Source: Marinilabiliaceae bacterium ANBcel2 (lineage in GTDB: Bacteria; Bacteroidota; Bacteroidia; Bacteroidales; Marinilabiliaceae). From it: 64,000 nucleotides of DNA. How positions within the stretch are numbered: the first letter of the stretch is position 1; each line of letters opens with the position of its first letter. Location: assembly GCA_029688995.1 (NCBI GenBank), contig JARULA010000005.1, positions 62,001 through 126,000 of the forward strand, written 5' to 3'. A program made the position numbers and the translations under genes. The notes beneath the pieces are model-generated. The model made no database searches and was not told where the DNA came from. It saw only the letters and a list, made by a program, of their open reading frames with translations. Positions 8,664 to 18,681 of this stretch are shown here, one piece after another.

Positions 8664-8832
8664 AACATTAGTATAAATTTAAAAAATTATGATCAACAAC
8701 AGCCACTGTAAAGATCAAATTAATAAAAAAATATTGATATTTCAATAAACATATTATTAACAACTTCTCAACACATAAAATTATATTAGATACCAAAATA
8801 AAAAATCAAATATTATAGTCACCACCCGTTAA

Positions 8833-8864
8833 TTTGTTGCAGTTCGAAAAACTTTCTAATTTTG
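8833..8864 (+). promoter_or_regulatory. Promoter of the DUF4293-nuclease unit
   Basis: TTTG at 8833-8836, 20 nt spacer, then TAATTTTG at 8857-8864: a full Bacteroidota promoter. The in-frame TTG at 8862 lies inside the -7 box, so translation should begin at ATG 8886. Confidence 0.75.
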
Positions 8865-8885
8865 ACAGGAACCAATTTAAAAAAA

Positions 8886-9344
8886 ATGATACAGAGAATA
8901 CAAACAATCTATCTGATTATAGCACTAGCTTTAACATCAGCCCTCTTTTTTATAGATATGGCCGATATTGCCGGTCCGGGCGAATTCTACAATTTAAACT
9001 TTAAAGGAGTTGCCGACACAGCAGATGAGAATATGCTTATAACAACAATACCGGCGCTAACAATTTTATTAAGTGTTACTACTTTTCTACTCTTTATCTC
9101 TATTTTTTTATATAAAAAAAGAATGATACAGATACGAGTTTGTGCCCTTAATATGGCCCTGCTACCCGGTACCAGTTTAATGATATTTTATACAGGACGC
9201 TCCTTTGCATCTGAGCTTGGAGCTGAAATTGCATATAATATAACACTGGTTTTGCCATTAATAGCAGCAATTTTTGTGTTTTTGGCAATCAGAGCAATTG
9301 GAAAAGATGAAGCATTAGTGCGCAGCCTTGACAGAATAAGATAA
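8886..9344 (+). CDS. DUF4293 membrane protein
   Basis: Small integral membrane protein of the Bacteroidota family DUF4293, function unknown. Starting from ATG 8886 (MIQRIQTIYLIIALALTSA) it has four predicted membrane segments, around residues 8-25, 50-72, 82-100 and 115-135, and ends in a charged tail with SLDRIR, a family hallmark. The TTG 24 nt upstream is rejected because it overlaps the promoter box. Its stop codon overlaps the start of the following nuclease gene by one base (TAATG), so the two are translationally coupled. Confidence 0.85.
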   Translation: MIQRIQTIYLIIALALTSALFFIDMADIAGPGEFYNLNFKGVADTADENMLITTIPALTILLSVTTFLLFISIFLYKKRMIQIRVCALNMALLPGTSLMIFYTGRSFASELGAEIAYNITLVLPLIAAIFVFLAIRAIGKDEALVRSLDRIR

Positions 9345-12205
9345 TGAGCACCTTTCTTGAACAGCTGGCTAATTATCACCTTGATAAATTCAAGGATAAT
9401 ATAAGTGATATCTGTTTTGTGTTTCCAAGTCGCAGAGCCGGACTCTTTTTTAATAAAATTGTAACAAAAAAAGCAACTCAAAAACCTATATGGGCTCCCC
9501 GTATCTTAACAATAACTGATTTTTTTCAACAATCGGTTAAACGAGCTGTAAGCGACCAAATTACACTTATATTTAAGCTTCACTCTAAATATTGTGAAGT
9601 TATGAATTCAAATATTACTATTGATGAATTCATTCCACTGGGAGAAGTTATGCTCAATGACTTTAACGACATCGACAAATATTTAGCTAAACCGGGTCAG
9701 TTGTTCGACAATATAGCTGCTTATAAAGATTTGGAAGGAGATTATACCGATCTCTCTCCAGAACAGATAGAGGCAATAAAATCATTTTGGCAAACATTTG
9801 ACCCTGATAAATTATCAGTACAACAGCAAAACTTTTTAGCCATATGGCAAAAAATGGAAAAGCTGTACCATGAGTTTACAGATCTGTTAATCTCGCAAAA
9901 CTCCGCTTATGAAGGAATGATCTATAGAGAAGTTGCTAAAGATTCTGCCAAAGTAGAACTTTCGACTAAAGATTATTCACATATAGTTTTTGCAGGATTT
10001 AATGCATTAAACCGAGCCGAAGAAAAAATATTTTCTTACCTAAGAGATAAAAAAAGAGCTGCTTTTTTTTGGGACTATCCCGAATGGATAGTAAAAAGCA
10101 GTACTGCTGAACATGAAGCAGTACGTTTTATTAAAAACAATATCCAATCCTATCCTTCTCCACGTGACTGGGTTAACCATTCATCCAAAAAGATGCCCGA
10201 TATTACCATAACCTCGGTTACCAACGAATTAATGCAAGCTCAGGTTGTAAACAATTTTTTAGAGAAACTGCCACTAAGCACTCAAACAGACAATGAAAAA
10301 AGTGCAGTTATTCTGGCAGATGAGAATCAATTACCAACACTTTTTAATAGCATACCGGAAAAATATAGTTCGGTAAATATTACTCTGGGGTTTCCGCTTA
10401 AAAACACTCCGGCATGGTCATTAACAGAAAACTTACTGGCTATGCAAGCAACTGCTCGCAAAACAAAGTCAAAAAAATTATGGTTTTACTATCGTGATGT
10501 ACTGGCACTTTTAAGGCATCAGTATCTGGACACTTTAACAGAAGGTAAAAACAGAGCTTTAGCTGAAAAATTAATATCCCTTAACCATATATTTATACAT
10601 GAAGAAGTATTAACCGATTATAACTTTCCCGTAAATATTTTTCAAAAACCTGACAGTACAACTGCTATCTCTTCCTATTTGCTTGATATATATTATGCCA
10701 TCTATCAAAAATTAAAAGATAACAAAAACGCCGATCTTGAAAAAGAGTATATATACCATCTATACACCACTGTAAAGCGATTGTCAGATGTTCTCAATGA
10801 ACTAAACCAAAACCCCTCACCTGAAACATGGCAATTACTCTTTAAAAAAAGTGCAACAATTAAAACTGCTCCTTTCAAAGGCGAGCCTCTAAAAGGTCTT
10901 CAAATTATGGGAATTCTTGAAACAAGAGCTCTTGATTTCAACAACATAGTTATTACAGGATTAAACGAAGGTCTATTTCCTAAAACAAATCCGCCCGAAT
11001 CTTACATTCCCTATAATTTACGTAAAGGGCACTCACTTCCTGTTATTGATAATCAGGATTCAATTTATGCCTATTACTTCTTCCGCTTAATTGAAAGAGC
11101 AAATAATATTAAACTCCTATATACAACTTCAAAAAGAGTTACTGAAGAGGGAGAGAAAAGTCGATTTTTACAACAGCTCTATTTTGAATACCCCGGTAAT
11201 GTTACTATGGAAACAGTGTTACAGGAAGCCTCTGTTTCAAAGCATCCCGAGCTATATGCCGAGAAAAACAAAGAAGTTGTCTCATTGTTGAACAACTATT
11301 TAAACAATAATAGAGCAAAATTATCTCCCAGTGCACTTAGTGTTTACATAGAGTGCCCTATGCGATTTTACTACAGCTATATAGCAAAAATTAAAGAGGG
11401 TGATGAAATAACCGAAGATCTTGACCCCAGGGTTTTCGGAAACTTATTTCATCAAATAACTGAGAATATATACAAACCATATATAGGCAAAACAGTAACG
11501 GGAAAAGAGCTGGAAGAGATTATCAAAAACAGAGAGTATTTAAAAGAGATGATGAATTCAATCTTTGCTGATAATATTCCATTTATAAAACAGAAATCAA
11601 ATATTTTTAATGATCTTCAAGGGAAAAACAGCCTCATCTATGAAGTATTATATAAATATCTAATTCAGTTTTTACAAAATGAAGTAAAAAAAGCTCCATT
11701 TACTTTAACAGGATTAGAGGAGAGAGTCAATTCAAAATTTGCAATAGATAGCAACAGATATGTAAATATTGGCGGAACGATTGATCGTACCGATGAAAAA
11801 GATGGGTTTTTAAGAATAATTGATTATAAAACAGGTGCAGCAACTCGTGAGTTCAAAAATGTGGAAGAGCTTTTTAATCCAAAATCACATGCAAAAACAA
11901 AAGCGGTATTTCAAACCCTGCTTTACTCGGTAATAAAATCTGAATCGTTTAGTAGCTCCCTAATAAAACCGGGAGTTATATCTGTTAAAGAACTCTTTAA
12001 AGAGAGTTACGACAATGATATTATAGCAAAAACAGGATCTCAAAAACATCCGATAACCCTTGACAGAGTAGAGGAAGAATTCAAAGCTCATCTTAAAGAG
12101 CTGCTCAACACACTTTTTGATCAAGATACACCTTTTAAACAGACTCAAGAAAAGGAGAATTGCACATATTGTGTTTTTAAAGAGCACTGCATAAACATGC
12201 CATAA
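9344..12205 (+). CDS. AddB/RexB-like PD-(D/E)XK exonuclease with Fe-S cluster motif
   Basis: Large nuclease resembling the AddB subunit of helicase-nucleases. Seen: N-terminal CFVFPSRRAGLFFNKIV, which resembles a degenerate AddB helicase start with no usable Walker A; a middle helicase-like part with LQIMGILETRALDFNNIVI and GLNEGLFP; a C-terminal RecB-type nuclease with LSPSALSVYIECPMRFYY, GTIDRTD and RIIDYKTG (the D...DYK active site); and four cysteines (one in the ECP motif, three in CTYCVFKEHC) placed as for an AddB [4Fe-4S] cluster. 953 residues. No AddA/UvrD-type partner is adjacent. It ends 7 nt from the convergent trmD without a terminator. Confidence 0.85.
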   Translation: MSTFLEQLANYHLDKFKDNISDICFVFPSRRAGLFFNKIVTKKATQKPIWAPRILTITDFFQQSVKRAVSDQITLIFKLHSKYCEVMNSNITIDEFIPLGEVMLNDFNDIDKYLAKPGQLFDNIAAYKDLEGDYTDLSPEQIEAIKSFWQTFDPDKLSVQQQNFLAIWQKMEKLYHEFTDLLISQNSAYEGMIYREVAKDSAKVELSTKDYSHIVFAGFNALNRAEEKIFSYLRDKKRAAFFWDYPEWIVKSSTAEHEAVRFIKNNIQSYPSPRDWVNHSSKKMPDITITSVTNELMQAQVVNNFLEKLPLSTQTDNEKSAVILADENQLPTLFNSIPEKYSSVNITLGFPLKNTPAWSLTENLLAMQATARKTKSKKLWFYYRDVLALLRHQYLDTLTEGKNRALAEKLISLNHIFIHEEVLTDYNFPVNIFQKPDSTTAISSYLLDIYYAIYQKLKDNKNADLEKEYIYHLYTTVKRLSDVLNELNQNPSPETWQLLFKKSATIKTAPFKGEPLKGLQIMGILETRALDFNNIVITGLNEGLFPKTNPPESYIPYNLRKGHSLPVIDNQDSIYAYYFFRLIERANNIKLLYTTSKRVTEEGEKSRFLQQLYFEYPGNVTMETVLQEASVSKHPELYAEKNKEVVSLLNNYLNNNRAKLSPSALSVYIECPMRFYYSYIAKIKEGDEITEDLDPRVFGNLFHQITENIYKPYIGKTVTGKELEEIIKNREYLKEMMNSIFADNIPFIKQKSNIFNDLQGKNSLIYEVLYKYLIQFLQNEVKKAPFTLTGLEERVNSKFAIDSNRYVNIGGTIDRTDEKDGFLRIIDYKTGAATREFKNVEELFNPKSHAKTKAVFQTLLYSVIKSESFSSSLIKPGVISVKELFKESYDNDIIAKTGSQKHPITLDRVEEEFKAHLKELLNTLFDQDTPFKQTQEKENCTYCVFKEHCINMP

Positions 12206-12212
12206 AAAAATA

Positions 12213-12887
12213 TTACTCCAAAAGATCAGGACGAAGCCGGCGAGTTCTTGCCATAGCTTGCTCTTCACGCCATTGACGAATCTTCTCCTCATGCCCCGAC
12301 AATAAGATATCGGGTACTTTTAAACCATTATAGTCAGCAGGACGCGTATATACAGGAGGTGCTAAAAGATCATCCTGAAAAGAGTCGGTTAATGCTGAGG
12401 TCTCATCTGAAATTACCCCCGGAATCAACCTTATAACAGCATCTGTTAAAACTGCTGCAGCAAGCTCTCCTCCAGTTAGAACATAATCACCAACAGAAAT
12501 CTCTTTTGTTATATAATAATCTCTTATTCTTTGGTCAACACCTTTGTAATGACCACAAAGTATTATAATATTTCCTTTTAAAGAGAGTGTATTAACCATT
12601 TTTTGATTGAGGCGCTCACCATCGGGAGTCATATATATAATCTCATCGTAACTTCGCTCACTCTTAAGTTTGTCAATTAGTGTAGCCACAGGAGCAATTT
12701 GCATAACCATACCAGCTCCTCCACCAAAAGGATAATCATCAACTTTATTATGTTTATTGTCAGAATAGTCACGAATATTGTGCAAAACAACCGATACACA
12801 ATTCTGCTCAACAGCTCGCTTAATAATACTTTCGTTAAAAAAGCCTGAAAACATATCAGGGAAAAGTGTCAATATATCGATACGCAT
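12213..12887 (-). CDS. trmD: tRNA (guanine-N1)-methyltransferase TrmD
   Basis: Methylates G37 of tRNAs reading codons that begin with C, which prevents +1 frameshifting; homodimeric SPOUT enzyme using S-adenosylmethionine. Seen: [13 protein letters not shown] start, [14 protein letters not shown], the trefoil-knot cofactor loop [14 protein letters not shown] and [15 protein letters not shown]. 224 residues is standard. The C-terminal [17 protein letters not shown] is the usual tRNA-binding tail. It stands alone rather than in an rpsP-rimM-trmD-rplS operon. A TATCTTTG box lies just upstream. Confidence 0.96.
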   Translation of the reverse strand: MRIDILTLFPDMFSGFFNESIIKRAVEQNCVSVVLHNIRDYSDNKHNKVDDYPFGGGAGMVMQIAPVATLIDKLKSERSYDEIIYMTPDGERLNQKMVNTLSLKGNIIILCGHYKGVDQRIRDYYITKEISVGDYVLTGGELAAAVLTDAVIRLIPGVISDETSALTDSFQDDLLAPPVYTRPADYNGLKVPDILLSGHEEKIRQWREEQAMARTRRLRPDLLE

Positions 12888-12905
12888 TTAAATCAATTTT
12901 ATGTA

Positions 12906-12913
12906 CAAAGATA
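12906..12913 (-). promoter_or_regulatory. Probable -7 element of trmD promoter
   Basis: Minus strand reads TATCTTTG, 19 nt before the trmD start codon, implying a very short leader. No good -33 match. Confidence 0.5.
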
Positions 12914-12962
12914 ACAAAGAGAGAGAAAAATTTACATTTATAAACAGAACAGTAAAAAAAAC

Positions 12963-12993
12963 TTTGTGTATTGAGTCTAATATGATATATTCG
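12963..12993 (+). promoter_or_regulatory. Promoter of the DUF349 gene
   Basis: TTTG at 12963-12966, 19 nt spacer and TATATTCG at 12986-12993 (one mismatch to TAnnTTTG). The start codon at 13063 is about 70 nt downstream. Confidence 0.6.
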
Positions 12994-13062
12994 TATGTTT
13001 AACAGGATAGTTAACTGCGTGAGTAGAAAACGCTGATGTAACACTCCCAAACACCAAAGGTG

Positions 13063-14961
13063 ATGGAAGCAAATGAATTTAATCAAAACGGGGAAGCCCG
13101 GGATCTGCATTCTGACAATCAGAAAAGCGAGGCTCAATCATTTGAGAGTAATAACGGAAACAGTTATCCGGAAGAGACTCCATCTAAAAAAGATGAAGAT
13201 ATGAAAGAGCAAACATATCAGGATAAAAAAATCAATGTAAAACCTGATTATTCAAAACTATCAAGAGAAGAGCTGCTGCAAAAAATCCAACAGCTTGTAA
13301 AAGAGAAATCTGCATCAGAAATAAAAGATGATGTAAGAGAGATAAAGGATAGTTTTGACAGGGCCACTTCGTTTATTAATAACGAGGCAAAAAAGGAATT
13401 TATTGAATCAGGAGAACCCGAAGAGTTATTTGTTCCAAAACCAGATGATGTTCAAAAAGATTTTAATGAGGCTCTAAATATCTACCGAAACAAGCGAAAT
13501 GAAGAAAAGGCATTAGTTGAACAGAAAAAGGAGGAAAATTTAAAAGCGAAGTATGAAGTGATCGAAGGGATTAAAGATCTGCTTAATCGTCGCGAATCAC
13601 TAAATGAAACTTTTCAGGAATTTAGAGTCCTGCAACAAAAATGGAAAGAGATAGGACCTGTACCTCAAAAAGAGGTACATGATATGTGGGAAACATATCA
13701 TCTCCATGTAGAAAATTTTTATAACTACATAAAAATAAACAAAGAGCTAAGAGATTTAGATCTTAAAAAAAATCTTGAAGCCAAAACAGAGCTATGCGAA
13801 AAAGCTGAAGCGCTATTAGAGGAAGAGTCGGCCGTTAAAGCATTTAAAACTCTTCAAAGATATCATGACCTATGGCGAGAAATTGGGCCGGTACATAAAG
13901 AGAAAAAAGAAGATTTATGGAATCGTTTTAAGGCAGCTACCACTAAAATTAACCAACGACAGCAAGAACATTTTGAAGCCTTAAAACATCAGTTGCAAAA
14001 GAATCTTGAAGCCAAAACAGAGCTGTGCGAAAAAGCTGAAGCAATTTTGGCAAAAGAGATTAAATCTCCGCGCGAATGGGAACAACAAAGCAAAGAGCTT
14101 ATTGATCTCCAACAAATATGGAAAACAATAGGTTTTACTCCAAAAAAAGATAATAATGCAATATATCAACGATTTAGAAAATCGTGTGATACATTTTTTG
14201 ATCAAAAAAGAACCTTTTTTAAAAACTATAAAGAAGAGCAGCAAAAAAATCTTCAGCAAAAAACAGCACTATGCGAAAAAGCTGAAGAGATGAAAGAGAG
14301 TACCGACTGGAAAAGAGCTACCGAAACATATATAAAAATACAAAAAGAGTGGAAAGAAATAGGGCCTGTACCTCGTAAACAGTCAGATATTGTTTGGAAA
14401 AGGTTCAGGGAAGCGTGTGATCACTTTTTTAGTCGCAAAAAAGATTTTTTCAGCCATATTGATGAAGCTCAAACCGATAACCTAAAAAAGAAAGAGAAAT
14501 TAATTGAAGAGTTAAAAGAGTTTGAAGCTCAAAATGACAGTGAAAAATGTTTTGAAGCGCTACAAGAATACCAACGCAGATGGGACGAAATAGGTTTTGT
14601 TCCAATCAAAGAGAAAGATAGGATAAACCAGGAGTTCCGAAATCTTATAAATCAAAAATTTGATCATCTAAATTTAGATGAAGTAAATAAAAATCTTCAA
14701 AAATTTAGAAACAAGCTTGAAAACTGGAAAGCTGCCGGACAATTAAATGAAAAAATCGATCACGAAAGAAATAAAATAATAACAAAACTTAAGCAACTGG
14801 AAAACGATATAATTCTTTGGGAAAACAATATTGGCTTTTTTAATACCTCCAATAAAAACTCCGAAGCTTTAATTCGCGACTTTAAAAACAAAATAGATAA
14901 TGGTAAAAGAAATATCAAACTATTAAACAGAAAGCTTGACTTAATAGAGGAGATGATTTAA
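13063..14961 (+). CDS. DUF349 repeat protein
   Basis: Soluble, highly charged helical protein built of DUF349 repeats, each marked by a W-K-E-I-G-P-V-P core: LQQKWKEIGPVPQKEVHDMW, LWREIGPVHKEKKEDLW, IWKTIGFTPKKDNNAIY, EWKEIGPVPRKQSDIVW and RWDEIGFVPIKEKDRI. The spacer helices repeat LEAKTELCEKAEA almost exactly. The N-terminal 60 residues are acidic and low complexity; the C-terminus is coiled coil. ATG 13063 is preferred to GTG 13060. The function of DUF349 proteins in this phylum is not established; a nucleic-acid or ribosome association is only speculative. Monocistronic with its own promoter and terminator. Confidence 0.88.
   Translation: MEANEFNQNGEARDLHSDNQKSEAQSFESNNGNSYPEETPSKKDEDMKEQTYQDKKINVKPDYSKLSREELLQKIQQLVKEKSASEIKDDVREIKDSFDRATSFINNEAKKEFIESGEPEELFVPKPDDVQKDFNEALNIYRNKRNEEKALVEQKKEENLKAKYEVIEGIKDLLNRRESLNETFQEFRVLQQKWKEIGPVPQKEVHDMWETYHLHVENFYNYIKINKELRDLDLKKNLEAKTELCEKAEALLEEESAVKAFKTLQRYHDLWREIGPVHKEKKEDLWNRFKAATTKINQRQQEHFEALKHQLQKNLEAKTELCEKAEAILAKEIKSPREWEQQSKELIDLQQIWKTIGFTPKKDNNAIYQRFRKSCDTFFDQKRTFFKNYKEEQQKNLQQKTALCEKAEEMKESTDWKRATETYIKIQKEWKEIGPVPRKQSDIVWKRFREACDHFFSRKKDFFSHIDEAQTDNLKKKEKLIEELKEFEAQNDSEKCFEALQEYQRRWDEIGFVPIKEKDRINQEFRNLINQKFDHLNLDEVNKNLQKFRNKLENWKAAGQLNEKIDHERNKIITKLKQLENDIILWENNIGFFNTSNKNSEALIRDFKNKIDNGKRNIKLLNRKLDLIEEMI
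13771..14287 (+). repeat. Near-identical internal repeats within the DUF349 gene
   Basis: A 41-bp stretch at 13771-13811 recurs at 14002-14042 with one difference, and a diverged third copy lies at 14248-14287. The spacings are 231 and 246 bp, i.e. 77 and 82 codons, matching the protein repeat unit. The high DNA identity of the first two suggests recent duplication or gene conversion. Confidence 0.85.
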
Positions 14962-14968
14962 TCAATAT

Positions 14969-15010
14969 TTAAAAGAGGTTGACCAAAAAGTATTGGTCAG
15001 CCTCTTTTAA
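14969..15010. terminator. Bidirectional terminator hairpin
   Basis: An 18-bp stem, TTAAAAGAGGTTGACCAA with TTGGTCAGCCTCTTTTAA (one G-U pair), loop of 6 nt, between the convergent DUF349 and GH9 genes. Confidence 0.85.
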
Positions 15011-15018
15011 TTTAAAAC

Positions 15019-16821
15019 CTACTTTATCATCTCAGATATTGCAAGCATTAACCATGAGCCATGCTGTAGCCACTGTTCGCTCCACCTCCAGCGCTGACTT
15101 AAATCTTCCCCATAAGGATATGGCCTAAAAGCTATATCTGTTTCATCTCCAAAACCTCCGGTAATACCATTACAAACACAACCGGTAACATTTAACTCAT
15201 TACCCCCCTCAGAGTATGGAGGATTATTTCTTCCACGCCCTTCAAGCATCGTCATATTATAAGGATTCATTCCCAAAATCCAGTTAATCTGAGAAATTGC
15301 ATATTTTAAAGCATCATCTCTTTTATCTTCATCTATATAAGGTATAGATTTATAAATTGCTGCAGACAATGAAGAGATTCGAGCATTTTCTCCCTGCCAC
15401 CAATATCCGGTCTCGTTGTTTTGAGGAATAAAAAATGCTGTGCGCTTTTCATCTTCATTGGTACCTTTCACATATTGACGAGCATAACCAAAAGGATTAT
15501 TAACTTCATTTGTAACGGAGATCTCAAAATCAACAGAACTTTTTACCGCATCTATAGCCTTTTCACGATACTCATTATCATCTTCATACTGAAGATAAGT
15601 AATCAAAGAAATCAAAGGTAAACCAGCTTCTGCAGCATGAAAATATGGTCTTATATCCTCATCATCGGCTCTCCAGTAATTATCTATATTACCATCACTG
15701 GAAATACGGTTTACCAGATTTTCCATACGAACTCTTGCAGCCGCTAAAAACCTATCTTCTTGAGTAGCATTATAAAGTTCGGTAGCGGCCATTAAAGCAG
15801 TATAATCATCTATAATATTCTCAATGCCATTATGGATATATTTTAAATTATTCTCTTGAAGATGATCAAAACCCTTAATAGCAGCTTCAAGATACTTCTG
15901 AGAACTAAATTCCCCGCTAATACCTTCGGCATAAGCTCTTGCTAAAGCAGCAATTGACATACCTCCGCCTTCACGATATCCTGCTTCATAATTACTGGTT
16001 CTAAAACCATCCTGAGAGATATATGCACATATTTGTCTGCGTGTATGATCCCATGACCAGTTTGCAAAAACATTAATATAAAAATATCCCTCAGGATCTT
16101 GAATTCGAACTAACCAATCTGCACCATGAGCCGCTTCGTCAATATAGGCATCAATAACAGAGGATTGATCTTTATTATTATAATGCTTTAAATTATTAGA
16201 TGCTTCAATAAAATTCCAAACAACCATAGGAGCCTGCTGAGGACTCATAAAGTTGGCATAATTCAAATGACTAATATATTTTCCTCTGTCGCCCGAAGCA
16301 TCATACCACCCTCCACTAACATCAACTGTATCATTTCTGTAACCATAAAATGACATTTTTTTATCCGCCTCATTAAAATCACCGGCAGTACGCTGAGAGT
16401 TAATTCCCTTAGCTAGTACCCATAAAGTTTCAGCAGCAATAACCTGATCTCCAACGGTAAAAGCCTCACTCCTGATTTCTCTACCATCAAAATCAAGAGT
16501 AATATAAAACTCTCCCTTATCTTTCAAATTGGAAAAATCTCCGTAATAAGCATTTCCGGTATGCCATGAATCAATCTCTCCACCCGATTCAAAAGACCCC
16601 TGAAAAACTACTTTATCACTTAATTTTTCACTTACAACAAACTCACCCGGAACTAAATCGCTATTAGTCTGAAAAACAACTCCTTTTACCCCTTCAGCTT
16701 CATAACCTATATGATTCACCAATAATTTTGCTTTAAAATCATTTGCAGCAGAGCTTTCAGGCAAAATAAGAGATGGAAATAAAAGGTTAAACATCCAAAA
16801 CCATCTTAGCATTTTTTTCAT
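15019..16821 (-). CDS. GH9 family glycoside hydrolase with N-terminal Ig-like domain
   Basis: Exported glycoside hydrolase family 9 enzyme, a family of mostly inverting endo- or exo-beta-glucanases. From ATG 16821 the protein starts MKKMLRWFWMFNLLFP with a Sec signal peptide, followed by a cellulase N-terminal Ig-like domain (AKLLVNHIGYEAEGVKGVVF) and an (alpha/alpha)6 catalytic domain. Seen: GGWYDASGDRGKYISHLNYA, carrying the base aspartates; GMNPYNMTMLEGRGRNNPP near the active site; and the probable acid glutamate in WRWSEQWLQHGSW. An upstream in-frame ATG (16869) is rejected because the -7 box covers it. No other polysaccharide genes are adjacent. A LacI-type operator overlaps its promoter. 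Beta-glucan is the likely substrate, but not proven. Confidence 0.88.
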   Translation of the reverse strand: MKKMLRWFWMFNLLFPSLILPESSAANDFKAKLLVNHIGYEAEGVKGVVFQTNSDLVPGEFVVSEKLSDKVVFQGSFESGGEIDSWHTGNAYYGDFSNLKDKGEFYITLDFDGREIRSEAFTVGDQVIAAETLWVLAKGINSQRTAGDFNEADKKMSFYGYRNDTVDVSGGWYDASGDRGKYISHLNYANFMSPQQAPMVVWNFIEASNNLKHYNNKDQSSVIDAYIDEAAHGADWLVRIQDPEGYFYINVFANWSWDHTRRQICAYISQDGFRTSNYEAGYREGGGMSIAALARAYAEGISGEFSSQKYLEAAIKGFDHLQENNLKYIHNGIENIIDDYTALMAATELYNATQEDRFLAAARVRMENLVNRISSDGNIDNYWRADDEDIRPYFHAAEAGLPLISLITYLQYEDDNEYREKAIDAVKSSVDFEISVTNEVNNPFGYARQYVKGTNEDEKRTAFFIPQNNETGYWWQGENARISSLSAAIYKSIPYIDEDKRDDALKYAISQINWILGMNPYNMTMLEGRGRNNPPYSEGGNELNVTGCVCNGITGGFGDETDIAFRPYPYGEDLSQRWRWSEQWLQHGSWLMLAISEMIK

Positions 16822-16866
16822 AATCAAAAATTTAAAAAGTTTCAATAAAAACATTAACTCATGCAA

Positions 16867-16897
16867 CAAAAATAGCTTTTGTTTATGTTTTGTGCAA
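16867..16897 (-). promoter_or_regulatory. Promoter of the GH9 gene
   Basis: On the minus strand TTG (16897-16895), 20 nt spacer, then TATTTTTG (16874-16867). The transcript should start near 16860, leaving about 39 nt before ATG 16821. Confidence 0.7.
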
Positions 16898-16906
16898 GCG
16901 ATTGCA
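16893..16906. promoter_or_regulatory. LacI/GalR-type operator over the GH9 promoter
   Basis: TGCAAGCGATTGCA matches the TGnAAnCGnTTnCA pattern recognised by many LacI-family regulators at every fixed position. It overlaps the -33 TTG of the GH9 promoter, where a bound repressor would block RNA polymerase. No lacI-like gene is present in the window. Confidence 0.6.
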
Positions 16907-16989
16907 TTATTTTCAAAAATAAATTTTATTGTTTTTATCAGAGGAATAAACTCTGTTTTTATAATTTCAGCTATTACGATAGATTTTGC

Positions 16990-16997
16990 TAACTTTG
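16990..16997 (+). promoter_or_regulatory. Probable -7 element of pyrG promoter
   Basis: TAACTTTG, a perfect TAnnTTTG box, 53 nt upstream of the pyrG GTG. No clear -33 TTG. Confidence 0.6.
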
Positions 16998-17047
16998 CGT
17001 TTTAAAATTTTAAGCTTATATTAATTTACACATCAATAAAAGATTAA

Positions 17048-18679
<1,632 letters not shown>

Positions 18680-18681
18680 TC

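Noticed and set aside
12856-13137. Minus-strand 93-codon frame upstream of trmD
   Set aside because: It covers the trmD start, both promoters and the DUF349 start; it has no family pattern and is an antisense shadow.
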